Numbered from the stretch's first letter, positions 50,602 to 60,577 are shown. The stretch: DNA of 64,000 nucleotides from Microterricola pindariensis (GCF_002936985.1 NZ_MPZN01000002.1:78642-142641), one strand, 5' to 3'. The notes: generated by a model not told the origin, from the letters alone. Program-made: numbers and translations.

Positions 50602-51489
50602 ATGAGACTTCGTTACGCCGTTCCCGCCCTCGCAGCCGCAGCCGTGCTGCTGCTCTCTGGCTGTGTAGACAACTCCAGCCCGAGCACGGGTGGCAGCGAG
50701 AGCGCTCCGGCCATCGCCAAGGACGACGCAGCCGCGGCGCTGCTGCCAGAGGGCGTCGGCGACAATGGCAAGCTCATCATCGGCATCGACCCGACCTACG
50801 CGCCCAACGAGTTCAAGGACGCCGACGGCAACCCGATCGGCTGGGGTGCGGAGCTGGCAGAGGGCATCGCCGCCAAGCTCGGGCTGACCCCCGAGTTCCA
50901 GGTCTCCAAGTTCGACAACATCATCCCGAGTGTCACCGGTGGCAAGGCCGACATCGGCATGTCCAGCTTCACCATCACCGAGGAGCGGATGAAGCAGGTC
51001 GACTTCGTCAACTACTTCAACGCCGGCATCCAGTGGGCCTCGGCCAAGGGCAATGACGTCGACCCCGACAACGCCTGTGGCCTCAAGGTCGCCGTGCAGG
51101 CCACCACCTTCGAGGACACCGACGAGGTTCCCGCCAAGAGCGAGGCCTGTGTCGCTGCCGGCAAGGCGCCCATCGACAAGAAGCAGTTCGACACGCAGGA
51201 TGCCGCGACGAACGCCGTCAAGCTTGGCCAGGTCGACGCGATGAGCGCCGACTCGCCCGTCACCCTCTACGCAATCTCCCAGACCGGCGACGCACTCCAG
51301 CTCGCGGGCGAGACCTTCGACGTCGCCCCGTACGGTGTCGTCGTCGCGAAGGACTCCGGCATGGCCGAAGCCGTGCAGGCCGCCCTCCAGTCGATGGTCG
51401 ACGACGGCAGCTACAAGAAGATCCTCGATGGCTGGGGCGTCTCGGACGGCGGCATCAGCACGATCACCATCAACGTCGCAACCTCCTAA
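50602..51489 (+). CDS. Amino-acid ABC substrate-binding lipoprotein
   Basis: A 295-residue extracellular binding protein, family 3. The signal peptide (MRLRYAVPALAAAAVLLLSG then Cys 21) has lipobox LSGC. Ligand-pocket stretches are DPTYAPNEFKDADGNPIGW and SKFDNIIPSVTGGKADIGMS. It heads a binding protein-permease-ATPase operon for polar amino acids, probably glutamate, glutamine, histidine or arginine type. The AGAGGA ribosome-binding site fixes ATG 50602; the upstream frame extension would be hydrophilic. A paralogue without transporter genes is at 31471. Confidence 0.93.
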   Translation: MRLRYAVPALAAAAVLLLSGCVDNSSPSTGGSESAPAIAKDDAAAALLPEGVGDNGKLIIGIDPTYAPNEFKDADGNPIGWGAELAEGIAAKLGLTPEFQVSKFDNIIPSVTGGKADIGMSSFTITEERMKQVDFVNYFNAGIQWASAKGNDVDPDNACGLKVAVQATTFEDTDEVPAKSEACVAAGKAPIDKKQFDTQDAATNAVKLGQVDAMSADSPVTLYAISQTGDALQLAGETFDVAPYGVVVAKDSGMAEAVQAALQSMVDDGSYKKILDGWGVSDGGISTITINVATS

Positions 51490-51500
51490 AGAAATAACTC

Positions 51501-52540
51501 ATGACAACATCTGAACCACACCGTTCGGCGGCAGGGGATTCCCTGCCGCCGAACGGCGTTGGCGGCGCCTCCGCCCTCAAAGCCATCCGCCTGAAGCACC
51601 CCTGGCGCAACACCTTCGCCGTGGTGCTCGTCGTGATCTTCGCGCTCTTCGTCATCGACGCGGCACAGCGCCCGGCCTACGACTGGCCCTCCGTGGGCAA
51701 GTACCTCTTCGACAGCCGCGTCTCGGCGGCGGCGCTCGTCACCCTCGAGCTCACCGTGCTCGCGATGTTCTTCGCGATCATCCTCGGTGTGTCGCTGGCG
51801 ATCATGCGCCTCTCGCCGAACCCCGTGGTCAAGGGCGTCGCCTGGTTCTACCTCTGGATCTTCCGCGGCACCCCGGTCTACGTGCAGCTCGTGTTCTGGG
51901 GCCTCATTGCGATCATCTACAAGACGATCGACATCGGCCTCCCGTTCAGCGAGCCGTGGGTGACCTTCAGCACCAACGACCTGATCGGCGCCTTCTGGCT
52001 CGCCGTGATCGGACTCGCCCTCAACGAGGCCGCGTACATGGCCGAGATCGTGCGCGCCGGCCTGCTCTCCGTTGACAAGGGTCAGGAGGAGGCGGCCACC
52101 GCGCTCGGCATGGGCTGGTTCCAGACCATGCGCCGGGTGATCCTGCCGCAGGCCATGCGCGTGATCATCCCGCCGACCGGCAACGAGGTCATCTCGATGC
52201 TGAAGACCACCTCGCTGGTCACGGCCGTGCCGCTCTCCACCGAGTTGTACAGTCGCACCCGCGACATCTCGGCCGAGACGTTCAACCCGATCCCGCTGCT
52301 CATCGTGGCATCCATCTGGTACCTCGCCTTCACCTCGGTGCTCATGGTCGGCCAGTACTTCCTCGAGCGCTACTTCGCTCGCGGCGTCGGCGACCGCCGC
52401 CCCGACCGCGGCACGACGGCCACCGGAACCCTGCCCGTCATCGGCGGCAACCAGCCCACCGTCATCACCGGCGCCGCCCCTGTCCAGGGCGCGGATGCCG
52501 GCGACCAGCCGATCGACCCCGGACACGGAGGAACCCGCTC

Positions 52541-52544
<4 letters not shown>
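51501..52544 (+). CDS. Amino-acid ABC transporter permease, HisMQ/GlnP type
   Basis: A 347-residue permease of the polar-amino-acid family. After a cytoplasmic N-terminus of about 35 residues come a first span (40-55), a five-span core at about 70-295, and the EAA loop [34 protein letters not shown] is the family hallmark near the second core span. The C-terminal 50 residues are Gly/Thr/Pro-rich and extend beyond the usual end. The start follows the binding-protein stop by 11 bases and the stop overlaps the ATPase start, so expression is coupled. Confidence 0.93.
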
Positions 52545-53353
<809 letters not shown>

Positions 53354-53360
53354 CAGAACT

Positions 53361-53396
53361 CGCTGGTCGAGTAGCGAGGAACGAGCGTATCGGGAC
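53361..53396. repeat. Family B repeat, single arm
   Basis: One arm only: CGCTGGTCGAGTAGCGAGGA continuing to GAGCGTATCGGGACC, almost identical to the left arm at 3979-4016, without the matching right arm. It lies directly after the importer ATPase stop. Confidence 0.8.
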
Positions 53397-53402
53397 CGCG
53401 CA

Positions 53403-53436
53403 CGAGGCCCGGCTTCCCGCGGGAAGCCGGGCCTCG
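53403..53436 (+). terminator. Terminator of the amino-acid importer operon
   Basis: A perfect 34-bp palindrome with 17-bp arms (left arm CGAGGCCCGGCTTCCCG) followed by TTGC. It is 49 bp after the ATPase stop. Confidence 0.85.
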
Positions 53437-53480
53437 TTGCATCCCCGCCGGGTTCGCTCAACCGGCGGGTTTTCGCATTC

Positions 53481-53516
53481 CCCGTTGGCTCGAGGGAGCG
53501 TGCGACCGAAGCCAAC
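53481..53516. repeat. Family A repeat
   Basis: CCCGTTGGCTCGAGGGAGCG to TGCGACCGAAGCCAAC, a single complete copy between convergent genes. Confidence 0.8.
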
Positions 53517-53531
53517 CAACCGCAGCCGTGC

Positions 53532-54515
53532 CTACGTGGCGACCGGCGGGGCGAGAAGGGCGACGGTGCGGAATCCGGCGTTGGACATCGACGAGTCCGG
53601 AGTGTTCGACGAGCGGGCCGCGTTGCGGTACCGATTGCAGTACGAGTCGTGGCAGAGGAACGACCCACCGCGCATGACGCGCAGCGCGCCAGAATCCGGG
53701 CCGCGCGGGTTCTCGCTCGGCGAGGCGGCGTAGTACCCGGGGTCGAACCAGTCCGCGCACCACTCCCAGACGTTGCCGACGCTCTGCCAGAGCCCGTAGG
53801 CGTTGGGGGTGAAGCTGCGCACCGGGGCGGTGGTGAGCCAACCGTCATCCAGCGTGTTCACGGTGGGGAAGGTGCCCTGCCAGATGTTCATCCGCCAGTC
53901 CTCGCGCTCGTTGCCCCACGGGTAGCGCGCCCCGTCGAGGCCGCCCCGGGACGCCGCCTCCCACTGTGCCTCACTGGGCAGCGCGCGGCCGGCCCAGCGG
54001 CAGTAGGCCGCGGCGTCGTTCCAGCTCACGTGCACGACGGGGTGGTCGCCGAGGCCGCTCAGGTCGGAGTCGCTGCCGCCCGGGTGCTGCCAATCGGCGC
54101 CGCGCACGCCGAGCCACCACGGGGTCGCCGGCGGCTGCCCGACGATGTCTTTCTGCGGTGCGGCCAGTGCGAGGTGGAAGACGGCGGAGTAGCCGAACGT
54201 CTCGGCCTCCGTGCGGTAGCCGGTGGCCTCGACGAAGGCCCGGAACGCATCATTCGTCACGGAGGTCGCGTCGATGCTGAAGGCGTCGAGGGCCACGGCG
54301 TGCACCGGCTGCTCGCCGTCTGCGCGGTAGCCGACGCCCTGGTGGTCGCCCATGGAGAAGGTCTGGGCCGGAACGAGCGCCTGCGCGATCGCATGCCCGG
54401 GGTTGCCCGGCTTGCCCGATTCTGTGCCGGGCGAGGCTGCGCGGGGGGAGAGGGGCAAACCCTTCCGGCCCTGTGGGGCGCAGCACGAGCCGCCGTGCGC
54501 GTCGCCCACGCTCAT
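53532..54515 (-). CDS. Formylglycine-generating enzyme (sulfatase maturase)
   Basis: A 327-residue aerobic FGE. The active-site pair is present: Cys 288 and Cys 293 in SFLCHDSYCNRYR, followed by NAARSSNTPDSSMSNAGFR, which closely matches authentic FGEs and separates this from the many FGE-fold proteins lacking the cysteines. NVWEWCADW and AYCRWAGRALPSEAQWE are fold motifs. It converts the Cys of a CxPxR motif in sulfatases to formylglycine using oxygen and copper. It is coupled (ATGA) to the SorC regulator gene and lies 2.5 kb from the sulfatase at 57057, its obvious client. Confidence 0.95.
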   Translation of the reverse strand: MSVGDAHGGSCCAPQGRKGLPLSPRAASPGTESGKPGNPGHAIAQALVPAQTFSMGDHQGVGYRADGEQPVHAVALDAFSIDATSVTNDAFRAFVEATGYRTEAETFGYSAVFHLALAAPQKDIVGQPPATPWWLGVRGADWQHPGGSDSDLSGLGDHPVVHVSWNDAAAYCRWAGRALPSEAQWEAASRGGLDGARYPWGNEREDWRMNIWQGTFPTVNTLDDGWLTTAPVRSFTPNAYGLWQSVGNVWEWCADWFDPGYYAASPSENPRGPDSGALRVMRGGSFLCHDSYCNRYRNAARSSNTPDSSMSNAGFRTVALLAPPVAT

Positions 54516-55483
54516 CAGAGCCCCAGCTTCTCGGTGATGGCGTCGGCGAGTGCGCTGTCGATGATCAGCGTGTGCGCGTAGCCGGCGCGGGCGGCCGCGA
54601 TGGTCGCGTCGACGCGGTGGGCACCGTAGCTGGTGGCCACGATGTGCGGAACGGCGCGCAACTGCTCGGCCGAGATGCCCAGCACCCGGTCGTCGAGGGC
54701 GGCGAGTGCGAGTGCGCCGTCGCCGGTGAAGACGCGGCCGCTGATCTCGCCGACCGCGCCGGCCGCCGCGGCCTGCTGTGCCAGCTTCGCCGGGACGAGG
54801 GGGTAGAGCGAGGAGCCCTCCTCCGACCACGTGCCGACCGAGACGACGGCAATGCTGAGGTCTGCTGCCCGCTTCAGGCAGGCGGCGATCTCGGCCTGCT
54901 GCTCCAGCGCACGCCGGATGTCGGGGCTCTCCACCACCAGGGGGGCGTAGATCGGGTAGGCGGTGCCGTGGGCGAGTCGGGCGACGTGGCGGATGATCTC
55001 GACGGAACCCATGCGGTTTCCGGTGAGGGTGAGCGCTCCGGCCAGCTGCACGACATCGCACGGCGCGAGGTGGTCGAGGTGGGCGGCCATCGACTCGATC
55101 GCGCGACTCCAGGTGAGCCCGACGGCATCCCCCTCGAGCACGGTCGCGCTGAGGTAGCGCGCCAGCGCCTCGCCGACGCTGTCCAGCGAGGGCTCCAGGC
55201 CGAGCTTGCGCGAGCGGCCGACCACGATGGTCTCGGCCAGGCCGAGGGCGCTCGTGATCTTCGCGCCGGTGACCGAATCGATCTCGGCCGGGTCGCCGAC
55301 AGAGATGCGCACCAGCCCGGAGGCGCGGGCGTCTTCGAGGATGCGGGCGACCTGCCAGCGGCTGAGCAGCTCACGCTCGGCGATCGCCACCTTCGACTCG
55401 TCGTCGAGGTAGTAGGAGCGGGCAACTCTCAGCACCTGTGACGGATCATGGGTGGGGTGTTTCGGGGGTGTGCGAGTTGCCAC
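54515..55483 (-). CDS. SorC/DeoR-type sugar-binding transcriptional regulator
   Basis: A 322-residue regulator. The N-terminal HTH (about 18-55, YYLDDESKVAIAERELLSRW then QVARILEDARASGLVRI) is joined to a SorC sugar-binding domain (GEALARYLSATVLEGDAVGL then TWSRAIESM), which binds phosphorylated sugars in known members. GTG 55483 has a GAGG site six bases upstream; ATG 55495 in frame is an alternative with too-close AGAGG. It is divergent from the sulfatase transport/catabolic operon and likely represses it until a sugar phosphate, perhaps the product of the PfkB kinase, is formed. That effector is inference. Confidence 0.9.
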   Translation of the reverse strand: MATRTPPKHPTHDPSQVLRVARSYYLDDESKVAIAERELLSRWQVARILEDARASGLVRISVGDPAEIDSVTGAKITSALGLAETIVVGRSRKLGLEPSLDSVGEALARYLSATVLEGDAVGLTWSRAIESMAAHLDHLAPCDVVQLAGALTLTGNRMGSVEIIRHVARLAHGTAYPIYAPLVVESPDIRRALEQQAEIAACLKRAADLSIAVVSVGTWSEEGSSLYPLVPAKLAQQAAAAGAVGEISGRVFTGDGALALAALDDRVLGISAEQLRAVPHIVATSYGAHRVDATIAAARAGYAHTLIIDSALADAITEKLGL

Positions 55484-55525
55484 TTCGAGCCTCATTCCTC
55501 TTCGGGCTGTCATTCTACCGCTCAT

Positions 55526-55620
55526 ATGTGCGAAATACGCCTCACGTTTGCGCGATGCATTCCCGATGGCTACAGTGAACCGATCACTAATGTGCAAATG
55601 GCTGCGCTCATTTGAGCGCA
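55526..55620. promoter_or_regulatory. SorC operator region of the sulfatase island
   Basis: The divergent region 55484-55642 contains direct repeats ATGTGCGAAAT (55526-55536) and ATGTGCAAAT (55590-55599) and a perfect palindrome TGCGCTCA-TT-TGAGCGCA (55603-55620). The palindrome is 22 bp before the MHS transporter start. On the minus strand a TAGAAT -10 lies near 55513-55518 for the regulator gene. Confidence 0.6.
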
Positions 55621-55642
55621 ACACGTCCAAAGAAGGGCCCCC

Positions 55643-57013
55643 ATGACTTCCCCCACGTCCGTGGCAACCGCAGCTGCACCTGCGGCCGCCATCCCCGCCT
55701 CGCCCAAGAAGGCCGTCGCCGCAGCATTCGCCGGCGCATTCATCGAGTGGTACGACTTCTACCTGTACGGCATCGCTGCCGCGCTCGTGTTCCCCCGCAT
55801 CTTCTTCCCCGAGTCAGACCCGACCGTTGCACTGCTGATGTCGTTCGGCAGTTTCGCGGCCGGCTTCCTGATGCGCCCGCTCGGCGCCATCGTGTTCGGC
55901 CACTTCGGCGACAAGCTGGGCCGCAAGAAGATGCTGATCATGACGGTGCTGATCATTGGTATCTGCACCTTCGTCATTGGCCTGCTGCCCGGCTACGAGC
56001 AGCTCGGTGTGTTGTCGGTCGTGCTGCTTCTGCTCGCACGCCTGCTGCAGGGCTTTGGCATCGGCGGTGAGTTCGGCGGCGGCTCCCTCGTTGCCCTCGA
56101 GAACGCGCCCACGGGTAAGCGCGGCCTCATGGGCAGCTTCCACCAGATGGGTACCCCGGCCGGACTCCTGGTCTCGACAGGCGTGTTCAGCCTGATGCAG
56201 CTGCTCCCCGAGGACGACTTCTTCTCGTGGGGCTGGCGCGTGCCGTTCCTGCTCAGCGGCGTCTTCGTTCTGCTCGCCTTCGTCATCCGTCGTTCGCTGC
56301 CGGAGACGCCGGCCTTCGAGGCCGACAAGGACGAGGTGCGATCCGTTCCGTTCTTCGCGCTGATCCGCGAGGGCTGGAAGAACCTGCTCCTCGGCATCGG
56401 CGCCCGCATGGCCGACGCCGTGACCTACAACATCATCAACGTGTTCGCGATCTCCTTCACGACCACCTACCTCGGCCTGCCGAGCACCCTGATCCTGGTC
56501 GGCTTCACGATCTCGGCCGGCGTGCAGATGGTGCTGCTGCCGTTCTTCGGCAGCTGGTCCGACCGTATCGGTCGTCGCCCGATCTACCTGGCCGGCATCG
56601 TCATCTGCGGCGTCGGAGCGCTGTTCTACTTCCCGATCCTCCAGCTCAACCAGCCGCTCAGCACCTGGTTGATCATCGTGGCCCTGCACGCGGTCGGAAC
56701 CGGCATGATGTTCTCCATCCAGGGAGCATTCTTCGCCGAGATGTTCGGCACTCGCATGCGCTACACCGGCCTCGGCGTCGTCTACCAGAGCTCCGCCCTG
56801 ATCGGTGGCGCCCCGACCCCCGCGATCGCCGTCGCGCTGACCTCGGTCTTCCTCGGCTCGTACTGGCCCGCCGTGATCTACCTGATCGCCGCCTGCGTGA
56901 TCAGCGCGATCTGTGTGCTGCTGGCATCCGAGAACTCCAAGCTCGACCTCAGCGACACCTCGGCCATCGTCACGAACAACAGCGCGCGCAAGCTCGCGCG
57001 CGCAGCCCGCTAG
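55643..57013 (+). CDS. MFS transporter, metabolite:H+ symporter (MHS) family
   Basis: A 456-residue transporter of the MHS family with 12 spans. Hallmarks are FAGAFIEWYDFYLYGIAAAL in span 1, RPLGAIVFGHFGDKLGRKK (motif A) and RLLQGFGIGGEFGGGSLVAL. MHS proteins carry small organic acids or zwitterions such as shikimate, 2-oxoglutarate and betaine by proton symport. Here it precedes an apparently cytoplasmic sulfatase, so it may import an intact sulfated metabolite; that substrate is inference. A 43-bp gap separates it from the sulfatase. Confidence 0.92.
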   Translation: MTSPTSVATAAAPAAAIPASPKKAVAAAFAGAFIEWYDFYLYGIAAALVFPRIFFPESDPTVALLMSFGSFAAGFLMRPLGAIVFGHFGDKLGRKKMLIMTVLIIGICTFVIGLLPGYEQLGVLSVVLLLLARLLQGFGIGGEFGGGSLVALENAPTGKRGLMGSFHQMGTPAGLLVSTGVFSLMQLLPEDDFFSWGWRVPFLLSGVFVLLAFVIRRSLPETPAFEADKDEVRSVPFFALIREGWKNLLLGIGARMADAVTYNIINVFAISFTTTYLGLPSTLILVGFTISAGVQMVLLPFFGSWSDRIGRRPIYLAGIVICGVGALFYFPILQLNQPLSTWLIIVALHAVGTGMMFSIQGAFFAEMFGTRMRYTGLGVVYQSSALIGGAPTPAIAVALTSVFLGSYWPAVIYLIAACVISAICVLLASENSKLDLSDTSAIVTNNSARKLARAAR

Positions 57014-57056
57014 GCAGCGGCAGAGCGACAAGCCAGCGGAAGGCAGGCAGACACCC

Positions 57057-58499
57057 ATGACCACCAACGACACGCGCCCCAATATCGTGCTCATCATGAC
57101 CGATCAGCAGCGCTTCGACTCGATCGCGGCCCTCGGCCACGACCACGTCGACACGCCGCACCTCGATCGACTCGTGCGCGAGGGCACCGCATTCACCAAC
57201 ACCTACGTGGCCTCGCCCTCCTGCGCACCCTCGCGGGCGAGCCTGTTCACGGGGCTGTACCCGCACAGCTCCGGCGTGCTGCGGAACGACGACAAGTGGT
57301 CGCACTCGTGGGTGGAGCTGTTGGCGGCGGAGGGGTACCGCTGCACCAGCGTGGGCAAGATGCACACCTACCCGTATGAGGCGTCGGTCGGATTCCACGA
57401 GCGGCACGTCATCGAGAACAAGGACCGTGCACACCCGAATCTGCCGTACTTCCTCGACCAGTGGGACAAGGCCATCTGGATCCGGGGCCACGAGAAGCCC
57501 TCCCGCGTGACGTACCGCACGCGGGAGGACTACTCGGAGCGCCTCGGCGCATTCGAGTGGGAGCTGCCGGACGACCTGCACGCCGACAACTTCGTCGGCA
57601 ACCTGGCCCGGCACTGGCTGGACACCTACCCGGACAAGAACGCCCCCTTCTTCCTGCAGATCGGGTTCCCCGGGCCGCACCCGCCCTACGACCCCACCGC
57701 GAAGCACCTGGAGCCGTATCTGGACCGGGCGATGCCGGAGGCCAAGCGCACCCAGGCCGACCTGGACTCGCAGCCCACGCCGCTCAAGGAGTTGCGCAAG
57801 CACCACCAGGCCAACGACCACGACGCGATCGTGCAGCTGGAGAACCCCACCGCCGAGCAGCTCGAGCGCCAGCGCCGGCACTACTTCGCCAATGTCTCGC
57901 TGATCGACGAGCAGGTCGGCGGCATCCTCGATGCCCTCGACGAGCGCGGCGTGCTCGAGAACACCATCGTGGTCTTCACCTCCGACCACGGCGACGCGCT
58001 GAACGACCACGGTCACTCCCAGAAGTGGACGATGTACGAGCCGAGCGTGCACGTGCCCGGCATCATCTGGGGCCCCGGCCGGGTGAAGGGCGACCAGCAG
58101 CTGAGCGGCCTGGTGTCGCTGATGGATGTCGCGCCGACGCTCCTGGAGCTGGCCGGCATCACCCCGCCGGTCTGGATGGAAGCCGAGTCGCTGCTGCCCG
58201 CGCTGCGCGGCGAGGAGTGGAGCGGGCGCCGCTACGTGTTCTCCGAGCACGCCCGCGACTTCATCCTCACCGAGACGGCGCTCATGACGATGGTGCGCGA
58301 CGAGCAGTTCAAGCTCGTCGAGTTCATCGACTACGACGAGGGCCAGCTCTTCGACCTCGCCGCCGACCCGCACGAGGAGACCAACCTGTGGAGCGAGCCA
58401 GGGCACGCGGAGGTGCGCACCCGCCTGGAGAAGGCGATCTCGCACTGGCGCGCCACCAGCTCGATGCACACAGCAACGTGGGGCAAGGAATGGCGGTAG
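57057..58499 (+). CDS. Type I sulfatase (formylglycine-dependent)
   Basis: A 480-residue sulfatase. Metal-binding Asp 16 is in LIMTDQQRF; the formylglycine motif is Cys 56 in SCAPSRASLFTGLYP (CxPxR, the C-type cleaved by FGE). The later FTSDHGDALNDHG supplies the second metal pair, and the C-terminus ends with the usual FDLAADPHEETNL. There is no signal peptide, so it works in the cytoplasm, unlike most polysaccharide sulfatases. It resembles choline-sulfatase and small-molecule sulfatases in length. ATG 57057 is chosen; upstream frame is antisense-like to the MHS gene end. Substrate unknown. Confidence 0.93.
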   Translation: MTTNDTRPNIVLIMTDQQRFDSIAALGHDHVDTPHLDRLVREGTAFTNTYVASPSCAPSRASLFTGLYPHSSGVLRNDDKWSHSWVELLAAEGYRCTSVGKMHTYPYEASVGFHERHVIENKDRAHPNLPYFLDQWDKAIWIRGHEKPSRVTYRTREDYSERLGAFEWELPDDLHADNFVGNLARHWLDTYPDKNAPFFLQIGFPGPHPPYDPTAKHLEPYLDRAMPEAKRTQADLDSQPTPLKELRKHHQANDHDAIVQLENPTAEQLERQRRHYFANVSLIDEQVGGILDALDERGVLENTIVVFTSDHGDALNDHGHSQKWTMYEPSVHVPGIIWGPGRVKGDQQLSGLVSLMDVAPTLLELAGITPPVWMEAESLLPALRGEEWSGRRYVFSEHARDFILTETALMTMVRDEQFKLVEFIDYDEGQLFDLAADPHEETNLWSEPGHAEVRTRLEKAISHWRATSSMHTATWGKEWR

Positions 58500-58531
58500 C
58501 CGGCCGCCCCACCACCACCCGAGGAGACCAG

Positions 58532-59563
58532 ATGACCACCACACCCGTGCTGCCAGAGACGATGCGCGTCTCGCAGCTGGACGCCGCGCACAACGTGCGC
58601 CTGACCGAACGCCCCGTGCCGACGCCCGGCCCCCGCGAGGTGCTCGTGCGCGTCGCCGCCGTTGGCGTGTGCGGCAGCGACACCCACTACTACGAGCACG
58701 GACGGATCGGGCCCTTCGTGGTCGCCGCCCCGCTCGTGCTCGGCCATGAGGCCTCGGGAACGATCGTGGCCGTCGGCAGCGGGGTGGATGCGGCACGCAT
58801 CGGATCCCGGGTGTCGATCGAGCCGCAGAAGCCGTGCCGCGCCTGCGAGCAGTGCAAGGCCGGCCGCTACAACCTCTGCGCCGCCATGGAGTTCTTCGCG
58901 ACGCCGCCGATCGACGGTGCATTCGCCGAGTACGTGCTCATCGAGCAGGACTTCGCGCACGACGTGCCCGACTCGATCAGCGACGCCTCCGCGGCGCTGG
59001 TCGAGCCGCTCTCCGTCGGAATCGCCGCCTGCCGCAAGGCCGAGGTCACCGCGGGCTCGCGGGTGCTCATCGCCGGGGCCGGCCCGATCGGCGTCATAAC
59101 CGCGCAGGTCGCCCGCGCATTCGGCGCGGTCGAGGTGCACATCAGCGATGTCTCCGAGCCGCGCCTGGCGTTCGCGCTGCAACACGGCGCCACCCATGCA
59201 CACCTCGCAGGGGCCCCGCTGGAACACCTCGCCGTTGACGCCTTCATCGACGCCTCCGGAGCCGCGCCCGCCATCCGGGCCGGCATCCCCGCCGTGCGCC
59301 CGGCCGGCCGCGTGATCCTCGTCGGCCTCGGCGCCGACAGCCTCGAGATGCCGGTCAACCTGATCCAGAACAACGAGCTCTGGGTGACGGGCGTGTTCCG
59401 CTACGCGAACACCTGGCCGACCGCGATCGCACTGCTGGCCAACGGCAGCGTCAACCTCGACGACCTCGTCACCGGCAGCTTCGGCCTCGACGAGGTCGAG
59501 GCGGCGCTGACCGCATCGCGGGACGGCGCCAGCATGAAGACGATCGTGACGCCCGCATCATGA
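58532..59563 (+). CDS. Zinc-dependent alcohol dehydrogenase, sorbitol/idonate type
   Basis: A 343-residue medium-chain dehydrogenase. The catalytic zinc site has Cys in GVCGSDTHYYEHG and the GHEASGTIV His-Glu pair; the structural zinc cysteines are in CRACEQCKAGRYNLC. The NAD fold is VLIAGAGPIGVITAQVARAF. The CGSDTHYYEHGRIG form is typical of polyol dehydrogenases (sorbitol, xylitol, idonate). GAGGAG at 58521 fixes the start, 32 bp after the sulfatase. Its stop overlaps the kinase start. It probably oxidises the desulfated polyol or sugar. Confidence 0.93.
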   Translation: MTTTPVLPETMRVSQLDAAHNVRLTERPVPTPGPREVLVRVAAVGVCGSDTHYYEHGRIGPFVVAAPLVLGHEASGTIVAVGSGVDAARIGSRVSIEPQKPCRACEQCKAGRYNLCAAMEFFATPPIDGAFAEYVLIEQDFAHDVPDSISDASAALVEPLSVGIAACRKAEVTAGSRVLIAGAGPIGVITAQVARAFGAVEVHISDVSEPRLAFALQHGATHAHLAGAPLEHLAVDAFIDASGAAPAIRAGIPAVRPAGRVILVGLGADSLEMPVNLIQNNELWVTGVFRYANTWPTAIALLANGSVNLDDLVTGSFGLDEVEAALTASRDGASMKTIVTPAS

Positions 59564-60504
59564 GCGCCGGCGCAGCCGCGACGGCGACGTCCGTCGCCGT
59601 CGTCGGTGAGGCGCTCATCGATGTGATCCACCGCGCGGGCGGCGTCGAGAAGCACACGGGTGGCGGGCCGCTCAACATCGCCGTCGGACTGGCGCGGCTG
59701 GGCGTCCTCAGCGCCCTCGTCAGCGCCGTCGGCGACGACGAGCACGGCGACCGCATCCGTGGCTACCTGGCCGAGAACGGCGTGACCCTGCACAACGCCG
59801 ATGTGCAGGGCGCGGCGACGAGCACCGCGATCGCCCAGATCAGCGCGACGGGCGATGCGAGCTACCAGTTCGCCGTCAACTGGGCCGTGCAACCGGGCGG
59901 GGTTGCGCTCGACGCCCCCGTCCAGCACGTGCACGTCGGCTCGCTCGGCGCCGTGCTGGCGCCGGGCGCCGACGCGGTCTTCGCGTGGGCGCGGGGCCTG
60001 CGCGCGAGCGCCAGCGTGAGCTTCGACCCGAACTGCCGCCCCCTGCTCGGCATCGCGCCGGCCGCGGCGCGCGTCGCGGCCGAGCGCTTCGTGCGGAGCA
60101 GCGACATCGTGAAGGCCAGCGAGGAGGACCTCGGCTGGCTCTACCCCGGGCAGAGCCCGGTGGAGGCGGCGCGGCGGTGGGCCGAGATGGGGCCGGAACT
60201 CGTGGTCGTGACCCGGGGCGGCGACGGATCCGTCGCGCTGACCCCGGGCGGCGCCGAGGCCATCGTGGTGGATGCCGTGCGCAGCCTCGGCCTGGTCGAC
60301 ACCGTCGGGGCCGGCGACTCGTACATGGCGGCGCTCGTCGCCGCGATCGACGACGCGGCGGCCATCGGGCCGGAGCGGCGCGGCCGCCTCGACGAGCAGA
60401 CGCTGCGCTCGGTGCTGCGCTACGCGAGCGCGGCCGCGGCGATCACCTGCTCGCGGGCCGGGGCCAACCCGCCCACCCGCGCAGAGGTCGCCCGCCTGCT
60501 CTGA
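59560..60504 (+). CDS. PfkB-family carbohydrate (fructo)kinase
   Basis: A 314-residue sugar kinase. The N-terminal sugar-binding GGGPLNIAVGLARLG and the C-terminal DTVGAGDSYMAALVA with catalytic Asp mark a fructokinase-like PfkB protein. It is the last gene of the sulfatase island and is coupled by a four-base overlap to the polyol dehydrogenase; together they would turn a polyol into a phosphorylated ketose. The sugar is not known. It is only distantly similar to the PfkB protein at 6310. Confidence 0.92.
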   Translation: MSAGAAATATSVAVVGEALIDVIHRAGGVEKHTGGGPLNIAVGLARLGVLSALVSAVGDDEHGDRIRGYLAENGVTLHNADVQGAATSTAIAQISATGDASYQFAVNWAVQPGGVALDAPVQHVHVGSLGAVLAPGADAVFAWARGLRASASVSFDPNCRPLLGIAPAAARVAAERFVRSSDIVKASEEDLGWLYPGQSPVEAARRWAEMGPELVVVTRGGDGSVALTPGGAEAIVVDAVRSLGLVDTVGAGDSYMAALVAAIDDAAAIGPERRGRLDEQTLRSVLRYASAAAAITCSRAGANPPTRAEVARLL

Positions 60505-60542
60505 CGACCCGGCGCTCCTGCGCGCAGCCGGAGGCTCCGTGT

Positions 60543-60577
60543 GACACGCCGTGCCCCCGCCCGGGGCACGGCGTGTC
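60543..60577 (+). terminator. Terminator of the sulfatase island
   Basis: A 15-bp perfect stem, GACACGCCGTGCCCC (60543-60557), loop CGCCC, GGGGCACGGCGTGTC (60563-60577), 38 bp after the kinase stop and before GCGTTTCC. Confidence 0.85.

Noticed and set aside
53532..54515. Generic FGE-fold protein (ergothioneine EgtB-like or NirV-like)
   Set aside because: Both active-site cysteines and the surrounding CHDSYCNRYR are intact and a CxPxR sulfatase is close by, which favours a true FGE.
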